NCBI GenBank assembly: GCA_036346225.1
Contig: JARFIW010001216.1
Span: 1-64,000, forward strand
Reading direction: 5' to 3'
DNA: 64,000 nt
Source: Platerodrilus igneus
Taxonomy: Eukaryota > Arthropoda > Insecta > Coleoptera > Lycidae
In this document: positions 46,651-57,180 of the stretch, one piece after another
Layout of the letters: every line of letters starts with the position of its first letter
Numbering within the stretch: position 1 is the first letter of the stretch
The notes under the pieces: model-generated
Databases searched by the model: none
What the model saw: only the letters and a program-made list of their open reading frames with translations
Told to the model about the DNA's origin: nothing
Position numbers and translations under genes: made by a program

Positions 46651-47640
46651 ACTTAAAAAAATAATTTTAAACAAATTAGTTTTATTTGTATTCGAGTTCA
46701 TAAAGTACAAATTAGACATGCATTAAGTTAGAATCTTATAAACTTGCATTTACACAAGCTGTACGCATTTAAATAAAGTTAAATAATGGTCTTAGCCATT
46801 AGTGGGGCAACTTAAAACGAAAATCGTCAGCACTATCGTCGTCGGATAAACCAAAATCTGAATTATTACCAATATTAAGCCGTATCAAATTTATCTACAC
46901 TCATTTGTGGAATTATAGATTTTTAAATAAAAAGGCTTCAGTGCTGGTGTCTCAAATAACTCGAGGTCGTTTTATTCGAAATTAAACCTTTTTTCTATTG
47001 ATTATTGCTACAAAAAAAACTAAATTTTATTCTCTCACAACCATTCGATTTTAAATAATTTGAGCTAAAGGCATTAAAGCAAGTCATCATATGTGTGGGG
47101 GTGGTTAATGTATTAGGAAAGGCAACTTCCTATAATTATTCCAATATAATAGTACATTTGTAAATTTAATTTAGTTTACGTTAAGAACATGGTAAGGTAA
47201 ATTTATATCTACATAATTATAGAAAAAAGTATTTAAAATTAAGTCAAATGAATCCTTTATATTCAACTCTTTTGACAATCTCCTGTGAACGACACGATTG
47301 ATACCCAATATTAAAGTAAAAAGTGTCTAGTAGAATTTATCGTTTAGTGTGAGATGATGTCTCGTCTTAAGAGGAAATACCTTTATAAACATTGAACCAA
47401 CTCGCCTCCAAAAGTGGAATATTATTGGAATACGCTATTTGTTTAGACAGGAATTTGTGTGTATTGTACTTTACCAATAATTGACCCGTTAAGAAGCGTG
47501 TGTTCTCACCCCAAAAAAACTGTCTATTAAAATATTATTGCACAGAAAAAAAGTAACTTACCGATATATAGCACGGTCTCATGCTAAGGAACGTTTGTTA
47601 TAATACAATTTATTTAATTATTGTTCCCTCTATAAATGAT
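46651..47640. other. 5' flank of zinc-finger array A
   Basis: AT-rich, with no recognised exon, but conserved in copy B (56220-57180), where about 170 extra bases lie near 56520-56700. Any promoter or upstream exon of the zinc-finger locus would be here. Confidence 0.45.
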
Positions 47641-49424
47641 TCATTAAAGATCGTCTGTGCTCACATACTAACGAACGGCTACTAGCAAACGTTTTATGTG
47701 CACATTCTGCATGTTGTAAGAGCTAGTTAAGAATTCATATGTGTTTTCGTTTTGATGAACATACATTTGTAAACAATTTTAGTGATAGTGCAACATCACA
47801 AAAGTCTTTCATATTTACTTATTCAGTTGCATACTAACGAACGTGAATATATATAATTTGTAGGATTATACCGCATCTAAGAAAAGCACTCTAGAGTACA
47901 CAGTTGCATACCAACTATTTATGTAACTATGCTGCATCACTGAAAAGACACATGATGCCGCATACTAACAAACGTCCATTTGCATGCAATTTGTGTAATT
48001 ATGCTACATCAAGAAAAAGTCATTTATTAACACATATGAAGTTGCACACTAACGAACGTCCATTTGCCTGCAATTTATGTTATTATACCGCATCAAGGAA
48101 AGATAGTTTACAAAGACATATGAAGTCGCACATTAACGAACGTCCATTCGCATGCAATTTGTGTAATTATGCTGCACTACAAAAAAGTAATTTAGAAGTA
48201 CATATGATGTCGCATACTAATCAACGTCCATTTGCATGCAATTTGTGTAATTACACCTCGTCAGATAAAGGCAGTTTAAAAATACACATGAGGTCGCACA
48301 CTAACGAACGTCCATTCGCATGCAATTTCTGTAACTATGCCGCATCACATAAAAGTCATTTATTAACACATCTGAAGTTGCACACTAACGAACGTCCATT
48401 CGCTTGCAGTTTATGTAACTATACCGCAATACATAAAAGCAGCTTCAAATTACATTTGAATTCGCACACAAACGAACGTCCATTCGCCTGCAATTTGTGT
48501 AATTATGCTACACTACAGAAAGGTAATTTAAAACTACATATGATGTCGCATACTAACCAACGTCCATTTGCATGCAATTTGTGTAATTATGCCGCATCAA
48601 GGAAAAGTCATTTATTAACACACATGAAGTCACACACTAACGAACGACCATTCGCTTGCAGTTTATGTAACTATACCGCATTACATAATAGCAGTTTAAA
48701 ACAACATTTGAAGTCGCACACTAACGAACGTCCATTCGCCTGCAATTTGTGTAATTATGCTGCACTACAGAAAGGTAATTTAAAAGTACATATGATGTCG
48801 CATACTAACCACCGTCTATTTGAATGCAATTTGTGTAAATACGCCTCATCAGGTAAAGGCAGTTTAAAAATACACATGAGGTCGCACACGAACGAACGTC
48901 CATTTGCATGCAATTTGTGCAATTATGCCTCATCAAGGAGAAATAGTTTACAAACACATATGAAGTCGCACACTAACGAACGTTCATTCGCTTGCAGTTT
49001 ATGTAACTATACCGCACTACATAAAAGCAGCTTAAAATTACATTTGAAGTCGCATACAAACGAACGTCCATTCGCCTGCAATTTGTGTAATTATGCTACA
49101 CTACAGAAAAGTAATTTAAAAGTACATATGATGTCTCATACTAGCCAACGTCCATTTGCATGCAATTTGTGTAATTATGCCGCATCAAGGAAAAGTCATC
49201 TATTAACACACATGATGTCACACACTAACGAACGTCCATTCGCATGCAATTTGTGCAATTATGCCTCATCAAGGTGAAATAGTTTACAAAGACATATGAA
49301 GTCGCACACTAACGAACGTTCATTCGCATGTAATAATTGTGATTATTGTGCAACAAGCAAAAGTCTTTTACAGAAACATGTGCCGTCCCCTATTGATGAA
49401 CGGCCATTTTTTCGTAATATGTGA
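47641..49424 (+). CDS. C2H2 zinc-finger array A (open frame 47904-49277)
   Basis: Tandem 28-residue units of the form TNERPFACNLCNYA...H...H match C-x2-C-x12-H-x3-H with a seven-residue linker, as in DNA-binding zinc-finger proteins. The open frame holds 15 complete fingers (about 47955-49215), preceded by a degenerate one and upstream decayed units from about 47641. An AGA-to-TGA change at 49275-49277 truncates finger 17. Two more decayed units run on to about 49424. No effector domain (ZAD, BTB, KRAB) and no convincing start codon with context are seen; the first in-frame ATGs are at 47952. It may be the last exon of a gene or a recent pseudogene. Confidence 0.75.
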
Positions 49425-50223
49425 TTTTTACGTATCAGAAAAAAATAAACAACAAAGCATATGTGTTATCCGTCACTAACGATGACGTTGTGATTGCTTT
49501 TTACGTAATTAGATTGTATCAAAAGAAAATTAGGAAAACACATACGAACGCATACTAACGAATGTTCATTTACATGCAGTGCACTTGCATACAAAGGAAT
49601 GCCTATTTGCAAAAATGCATTCTTTTAATTACGCCAATTTGTGTTGACCTTCAATAACATATTAGAAAACAGACTCAATACGGGATTTTGTTTAAGTGTT
49701 GGTCTTTATTCGTTACATTGGGAAGAAGATTCAAATTTAGTATGTGCACATATGAACAACCGCTAAGTATTTAAATTAACTTTTACCGTCACTTTACATC
49801 ACTGGAAAGTTCAAATTTTTTAAATTAAAATTCGTAGATAGACATGAATTAAGGGTTTTTGAAAAATGCAATGTAGTTACCCCATCATACTTAACTTGCG
49901 TTCAACGGCAGCTAGACAAAAATGTTGTATCAACAATGTAAGATTTTTATATCACCCCAAGAAAGCATTGGTTCTAAAAAGTTTTACAGGCTAGAAATGC
50001 AACAATAGATGTGAAAAATAAACTCATTGCAAGCTTGCAACAACTCGAACGCATCAGAAGTCAATGAGATATCATTTTTCAGAAATGCAAATTTCTTCAA
50101 AAAACAAGGAGTAAAACACAGTCAGCATTGATGCATCTCTGAAATGTAACAGATGCTGCATTTGTGAAACATGAAACATGTCTTGAAACATAAATAGAAC
50201 GATTGCAGTAACGTTGCTGAAAC
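49425..50223. other. 3' flank of array A and start of a degenerate tandem array
   Basis: 49425-49950 is colinear with copy B, and includes further traces of finger-like ACTAACGAATGTTCATTTACATGC near 49560. From about 50120 an irregular ~30-bp repeat with CTGAAA(C/T) cores begins. Confidence 0.5.
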
Positions 50224-51069
50224 CCCTTGTTACGTGCCAATCCAAATTGGCACTTAAACATTGTTTCTAGGTTAAGTTTTGATGTACGGGAGTTTCGCGC
50301 CATAATTTCAAAAGGCGCGGTGCGCGGGAATTTTAAATAGACTAGGCGTGTACTTCCGATACGTCATAGTAGTGAGTTTGTGCAGATCATGCGACACTAG
50401 AGGGGTAGACGAATAACTTCGTGCGGATGTGAAAAAGACAAATAGTGGGGACAAAGTGGGGAGAGGTTTTGGTGACGCTCTGAAACGTGGCCTTTTGCCT
50501 TTGTTCTTCGAGTGAAGTGGTCGTTTTTTTGGTAACGTATCGTAGCTTTACCTATGTAGATATCCTACTTGCTTATCTTTTGTTGGTCGACCCTTACCTG
50601 TTTTTTTCCGTCATTCCCTGCATAGGTAGGTAATCAGCAACCTTCGGCAAACTGGACTCCACGACCCTGATGTCCATGCCCCGCTAGCAGCTCCGGAGGA
50701 ATCACCATCCTTAATTACTCCGGGATGGAGTCGCCTGATGGACTTAACAGAGGCCTACCCTAGCGCAACTTTGTGCGAATGCCGGATTTTTGATGTAAGT
50801 AGATTATTAGCTAATTTGTTTGCTTTTATCGTTGTTGAATTATGTAAATATCCGATTATTGCGCAATATACCTTTTGTATCGGTGACGTCATGGTAGTTG
50901 GCCACGCGGAACCAGTAAAAAGGGTTCGCGCTGCCCTCCGCTAGAGGCGTCACTTGCATTATTCATTGCGCTGCGCGATGTATTTATGAACTTTGGTAAC
51001 TGTATTATCGACTTCGTAAACTGTTTTGTCGACCATATAAATGTATCACCAATATAAGTGTAATACCCT
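50224..51069 (+). mobile_element. X-family LTR-like element, copy X4 (50228-51065), target duplication CCCT
   Basis: It is 838 bp. It starts TGTTACGTGCCAATCC and ends AAGTGTAATA, flanked by CCCT at 50224-50227 and 51066-51069. Promoter-like TTTTAAATAGACT is near 50331. Acceptor-like CCTGCATAG ends at 50625 and donor-like GATGTAAGTAG is at 50795, giving an exon-like 50626-50794. It splits the CTGAAAC repeat array. Confidence 0.9.
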
Positions 51070-51375
51070 TAACGTCATACTTTGTAACGTAACATTGTTA
51101 TTGTATCAACGTTACACTTCTGAAACAATACCACAGTAACATTTATGTAACGTATCCTTTTTAGGTTTCTGAAACGCATTGTAGTTGACATTTCTGAAAC
51201 ATTTCCACCGTTACGTTTATGGTGTGCAACTTTGTTACGTTTTTGAAGTGTCTCAACGTTAGGTTCCTGAAGCGCATAATAGTTTAGTTCCGAAACGCGT
51301 CATAGCCACAGCTCTGGAAGCTATCATAGTTGCAGTTCTGGAAACATATCGTAGCCACTACTCTGAAATGCATGC
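51070..51375. repeat. Degenerate ~30-bp tandem array, core TTCTGAAACG
   Basis: Cores TCTGAAAC, CCTGAAGC, CCGAAACG, CTCTGGAAGC and TCTGGAAAC recur at roughly 25-35 bp, mixed with GTAACGTT. The same cores occur left of X4 (50135-50220), so it is one array split by the insertion. Confidence 0.65.
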
Positions 51376-52455
51376 AAAATTTGATTTTAGACAAATATTT
51401 TCCATTGTCAAATAGAACCTTAATTTAGCACATAATTCCATACTGAGGTGACTTTTATACTTTACCCTCGGTATTTTTTCTCTACAAAATTTACATCTGC
51501 AGGGCTAGTTCTAATAATAATTAAGGTCGGAGCCATAATAATATAACAAATACATTAAATTTAATCTCGAACTCATATATAATGCTGCATGGGTAACAAA
51601 CAATCCTGTGTAAGTGGTTTTTCTTTGAATCACACCACATTGTGGGTATAGGTAGAGCGCTATGTAAATTATTGCAAAAGAAAATTTGGATATGTATAAT
51701 TATAGGGTAATCCACAAAGTACTCGTTCGATCGATTATGGGAAAAATATTCCAAAAATTTGGTATTGTATTAACAAGCCATCGGATGACATTCTATTAAA
51801 ATATTATTTTCGGGTCTGCAAATGTCAGTAAAGCACTATAGATTTTCAGATTCTTTTTTCTAATTATAGTTTTCCCATAATGAATCGATGGAGTTCCTCG
51901 TGGTCCACCCTGCCTAGTTACACTTTATGTTTAATTTAAAGTGTCTTTAACATTCATTGAATTGTTTCAATTTATATTTTTCTAATCTTAGCATAATCCT
52001 ATATCACATGCATATCTACATTTTTGCACAAACTTTGTATTTACATAATTATTAACACTAGAAATAAACATGTTTATTAGTATTCTTTGTCAAGTGTATT
52101 GCAGCTCTGCTCCTCTAAACCAATCTATTACACTTGCATTAAAAATGTCGCAGATCATATTTGGAAAGTTTTTCAAAACTGCTTCTGTAAAGTGGAAAAT
52201 TAAGAATAACTAATTAATGAGCCATATCATGTATAAGACGCTGTTCCTAACTTGTACTAGTTAGCACTTGAAGTGAGCGGACGTGTTTCACGTAGCTCTC
52301 GGATACAAGGCTACAAAGTGTTTATATAAGGTTTTCATTATTTTATTATATTTTAAGCATCGCTTTTTTTGTATTTTATTTTTATTATTGTACGGCATTA
52401 ATTTTTAAACACAGGGCAGTGAAATAAAATTAAAAATAATTATTCAATCCATTAA
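51376..52455. other. AT-rich sequence unique to copy A
   Basis: No gene is recognised. It is absent from copy B, where the flanks join at GATTTTTATAAATAAATCG (about 60150). Confidence 0.5.
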
Positions 52456-53285
52456 ATAATAAATAAATCGTGTATTTCTTTGAATTTAAACTAAAATCCG
52501 CGTTTAAAAATAAACTAAATTGAATTTCGGGCTAATAAAGTAAAAAACTAATAAATAAATACCCCAAAATAATTTAAAAGGTGTTTTTAATAAATTCAAA
52601 ACAAAACCGCGTAAATCGTGTAAAAGATCGCCTAAAACCATCAAAAAATTGTGTAAAATTTTATAGTGCGTGTATAATAAAATAACAACCTAAAAACTAA
52701 AATCTAGGCTTTTTTAAATTAATAAATAGCTCAAAAACTGTAAATTTTGAAATAAATTAAATATAAATATTCCATATTTTAAGTACACGCGTACTTAAAC
52801 GTTCTTAAAGTCGAGTTTTCAGTTTAATTAGTGGTGGAACACTTGAAGCTTGTGTAAACACGGGGTAAGTGCACTTCCGGTACCGCATTCAAATAGCACA
52901 TGCTTTTACTTGTTTATTTCCACAGTTAAATTTAAAGTACATTATTTCATAAATAATATTTTCAAGTAATTAGCCTATTTAAATTTGATTTAAAAGTTTA
53001 AAAATTAAAAATAAATAAATAGTGTTTAGAATGCACTTTTTTTAATCGAGATATTTTTATTGGGATAGCGATTTGATTTGGTTCTAGCTGTTATTTTGAC
53101 GTTTGGTGTTTATTATATTTTTGATAAAGTTTAAATAAATACAGGTTTATTTACGGTTCATTTTTAACAAAATATTTTTATTGGATCAACGTTTTTCGTT
53201 TTTTTAGCGTCATAGCGGTCAGGTTGTTTTTTTGAGTTGCGTTTTCCGTTGGTTATTTTTTGTCGTTAGCTCTGTTAGCTGGGAT
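52456..53285. other. AT-rich block shared by copies A and B, upstream of the LINE RT fragment
   Basis: Colinear with 60150-60690 plus 62566-62885. No coding potential is seen. It may be the 5' region of the retroelement whose RT follows. Confidence 0.5.
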
Positions 53286-54122
53286 GTCCTATACTTAGCG
53301 ATGAGTTTGAACTAGCATTAAAGGGTCTGAAAAATGGTAAGACGCCGGGTACAGATAAGGTGCAAGCAGGAACTCTAAAAACCGCTCGACATGCAATAAC
53401 AGAACATCTCTTCCTACTTGTAAGCAATATGTATGAGACAGGCGAGATACCCAAATATTTCAAACGTAACATCATAGTAACTATACCAAAAAAGAAAGGC
53501 GCGGATAGATGTGAAAATTTTCGAACAATAAGTTTGACAGCACACGTGTCAGAAATATTAACTAGAATTGTACAAAGAAGAATGGAAAAACAAGCTGAAG
53601 AAATACTAGGAGAAGACCAATTTGGGTTTAGGCGAAACAGGGAAACACGGGAGGCTATTTTAACTCTGAGAGTGATAATGGAGAAAGCAATAGAAAAAGT
53701 GGAAAGCGTGTATATAGGGTTTGTAGATCTGGAAAAAGCATTAAACAATGTAAAACGGAAAAAAAATGTTCGAAATACTCAAAAAGATTGGAATGAGTTA
53801 TAGGGACAGACGAATAGTACATAGCTTATACAAAGAGCAAACAGCAGTAATAGAATTAGAGCAGGAGCGTAGAGAAGTAAACATTAGGAAAGGGGTGAGA
53901 CAGGGATGTGCCCTATCCCCAGTTATTTTTAACTTGTACGTAGAAGAGGCAATGAATACTGTTAAATGCAGGAAGACATTTGGAATTTATATGCAGGGAC
54001 AAAAGATTGATGTTAAACATTTCATGTCTCATTATAAGTACGTAGACGAAAGTAGACTTCTTTTTTTAAATTCTATGTTACTAGTAGTCCATACAATATA
54101 TTATTTCCCACATATATGCTAA
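53286..54122 (+). pseudogene. LINE reverse transcriptase fragment, copy A
   Basis: Motifs in order: ALKGLKNGKTPGTDKV, IPKKKGADRCENFRTISLT, EDQFGFRRNRETREAI, VYIGFVDLEKALNNV (Asp of the palm), GVRQGCALSPVIFNLYVEE. A one-base insertion in an A run near 53765 shifts frame. Homology fades after about 54030, before any YADD box, and there is no endonuclease upstream. I cannot assign a clade confidently (RTE/Jockey-like superfamilies are possible). Confidence 0.8.
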
Positions 54123-54493
54123 TAATAGCGTAACACTTTCCTCACCAGCAGTGCTTTACTATAGCTTTGATAGTTACAAACTTTACTGTAATGTTTAATA
54201 AGTTTGAATCATCTACAATCCTTCAATACTAATAAGTTATAGTTACTATAGCAGTTACTTTTGAGATACTCTCACATTTTTTATGCATCATTAATATTCC
54301 ATTATGAACATAGTTAACATCAGTGTATTGTGTGGACTCCTTTGTATAAAAATAAGTATTCCATTTTTTCCTTTTTTCTATAAATGTGTTAGAATGTAAT
54401 TACACGAGCTCGTTAGGATTATTAATTATAGATTATTTTCTTTATTCCGATTGCGTCAGGGGCGTAGTTGTAATATTTTATCATACCGCTAAG
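54123..54493. other. Inter-duplication sequence and 3' end of Y interior
   Basis: AT-rich and without a gene. The last ~45 bases (GATTGCGTCAGGGGCGTA.TTGTAATATTTTATCATA) match 46545-46589, the sequence directly before the Y2 3' LTR. This is therefore the 3' end of a Y interior. Confidence 0.55.
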
Positions 54494-54874
54494 TGTCACA
54501 GACGCACAAACGTACTTATTGATTAATAAACGTTCCATAAAAGTTTATTTTGTGCTTTTACTAATCATAAACATTTATTACTGAAATGATTATTGATTAC
54601 AAGTCTTATGATAAGCAAATAAAATATATTTTTAACTTGAATTTTTTTAACAAAGTTATTTTCTATTACCTATATGTTTTGGTTGGGCGGACTAGCGTTT
54701 TGTCATTAATTATTGCTTTTCTTTTGCAGGTACAAACCTTATTTTATTTCAATGATTAATTTTCTCCTTGCGGAGTTACTTTAGCTTTAGCTTACTCTAC
54801 CCACCCCACTCCCAATCTTTGGCTACAGCCTAGTCGGCACATCCTTTTAGTTACGGTACGAGAATATCGTGACA
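54494..54874 (+). repeat. Y-family LTR, full length (381 bp, copy Y3)
   Basis: Starts TGTCAC and ends GTGACA, a perfect 6-bp inverted terminus. It is followed by the primer site TGGCGCCCAATGTGG (54881-54895). Y interior sequence lies on both sides of it. Confidence 0.75.
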
Positions 54875-56180
54875 TAAATTTGGCGCCCAATGTGGCACCC
54901 TCGATTTTCTATACTCAACGTTTCGCCCTAATAGAATGTTCATCATTAGACTCGTTTTCTAGTTAAGTTAGAATTTTTGCTTATCCCACCTGCTGCATAT
55001 AAATAATATATATTAAATTTTATTTCACCCTAGGTTATCGGACTTGTGTTTTCTACGGTAATTCTAGTTGTATTCGAAAACACTGGCGCCCAATTCTTTC
55101 CGTTTATCGGCAACTTTCTACTTAAAATTTTTTTTGTCTCGTTAATCCTGATGTCCCCGATGTGTCCTTGTTGTTCTTATGGCGTCACAAACGCCGAAAA
55201 CCTCCTCCATCCTTATGTCCCGATTTCCTATGCTGATTCTTTTGCCCTCTTGTATTTCTCTCTCGGCCTTGGTGCATATATTTTTGTGTGTTCGGACTCT
55301 TACATTTTTTCTACATTCTACATTCCTAATCCCGTTTTTCCTTTAGCTGATTTTCTTTGAGGTCAGTCCCAGTACTGACGTATTTTGATCTTCCATTCCC
55401 TTCCTGTAGCATATTTCTTAGACCCCTCTCCTGTTCTTTAGGAACCGCGACGTAGTCGACTCTTCCGGTCTAACAGCAATTCCTTTTGTTTGGTTTGATA
55501 CGGCTCCTGTTGCCACAGTTGACAGTTTATCGTTTCTTTTCTCTGCACTCTGATCCATTCCCTGCTTCCTTGAGGCTAGGCAGTCCTGTCTTACTGTTGA
55601 AATTTTTCCTCCTTTTTTACTATCTTCTTGGTTTCTCCGCGGGAGATCAACTTTCTATTGAGGTTGAAACGTTAGCACTTTTTTTTTCAGAAATAGACGT
55701 CTATGGACGACTTCGGCAGTACCGATGCCTTGTTATTTGAGTTCTCGGTTGATTGTTCACCCTGCCTCTAAATCCTTCTGTTCTCGTCTTTCCTTGATTG
55801 CCTTTTTCTGTGATCAATTTTGCTATCTGATGTTCCTGTTGTTGTATATAGTGTTGGACCTTCGAACCGGATGCATTCCCCCACTTTTATTTTCTACCCT
55901 GACCTTGTAATTTTGTGGGGGGGGGGATTTTTTACTTCCAATTCCTGCATTTGCATCTTTCCAATACTCTTCATTGATAAATTATTACCAGTTTAAATAA
56001 ATATCCTAATTCGCTCTTTTTGACTATTTTCAAAGTTTTACCTATTATAGATAAAGCACATTAACTTATCAGTTTATTTATAAAACAGTTTACTTTCTCT
56101 ATTTATATTAATTTCTTATCACCTATACTACAATTTAGTAGACAAATTATTGTTTTTATCAACGCTTGTTAATTTCTTGT
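54875..56180 (+). other. Y-family leader/interior, copy B
   Basis: Colinear with 45312-46540. Open frames here (for example 55046-55360) are hydrophobic and shared with copy A, but they have no recognised domain and accumulate indels between the copies. Confidence 0.5.
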
Positions 56181-57180
56181 TTTAACGGTATTACCTTAGG
56201 ATGTTATCAGAGTGGAGATTCTAAATCTGAATGATTACCAATATTAATCCGTATCAAATTTATCTACACTCATTTGTGGAATTATAGATTTTTAAATAAA
56301 AAGGCGTCAGTGCTGGTGTCTCAAATAACTCGAGGTCGTTTTATTCGAAATTAAACCTTTTTTTTCCATTGATTATTGCCACAAAAAAAAATTCAATTTT
56401 ATTCTCTCACAACCATTCGATTTTAAATAATTTGAGCTAAAGGCATAAAAGCAAGTCATCATATGTGTGGGGGTGGTTAATGTATAAGGAAAGGCAACTT
56501 CCTATAATTATTTCAATAGAATAATCCTAAAATAGTTTCAAGCGCTTTGCTAGTACATTTGTAAATTTAAACTCGTCTGTTTATTCTAAAACGATGCCGT
56601 GGTTTATAAATCTTTCTCAATCCTATGAAATACTTTCAAGAACATTTATTAAAATGGCTGCACGTTGATGATGATTTAGATATTGTTAAGTTTTAAGTAT
56701 ACGTTAAGAACATGGTAAGGTAAATTTATATCTACATAATTATAGAAAAAAGTATTTAAAATTAAGTCAAATGAATCCTTTATATTCAACTCTTTTGACA
56801 ATCTCCTGCGAACGACACGATTGATACCCAATATTAAAGTAAAAAGTTTCTAGTAGAATTTATCGTTTAGTGTGAGATGATGTTTCGTATTAAGAGGAAA
56901 TACCTTTATAAACATTGAACCAACTCGCCTCCAAAAGTGGAATATTATTGGAATACGCTATTTGTTTAGACAGGAATTTGTGTGTATTGTACTTTACCAA
57001 TAATTGACCCGTTAAGAAGTGTGTGTTCTTACCCCAAAAAAACTGTCTATTGCAATGTTATTTGAACAGAAAAAAAGTAACTTACCGATATATAGCACGG
57101 TTTCATGCTAAGGAACGTTTGTTATAATACGATTTATTTAATTATTGTTCCCTCTATAAATGATTCATTAAAGTTCGTCT
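56181..57180. other. 5' flank of zinc-finger array B
   Basis: Colinear with 46850-47640, plus about 170 bases near 56520-56700 that are absent from A. No exon is recognised. Confidence 0.45.

Larger units (their letters stand above)
45093..53885. repeat. Segmental duplication, copy A
   Basis: Colinear with 54651-63485. It contains the Y LTR end and leader, a zinc-finger array, an AT-rich block and a LINE RT fragment. It differs from B by about 2.5 kb at 49953-52455 (including X4) present only here, and it lacks insertion S and the 504-bp finger duplication. Confidence 0.88.
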
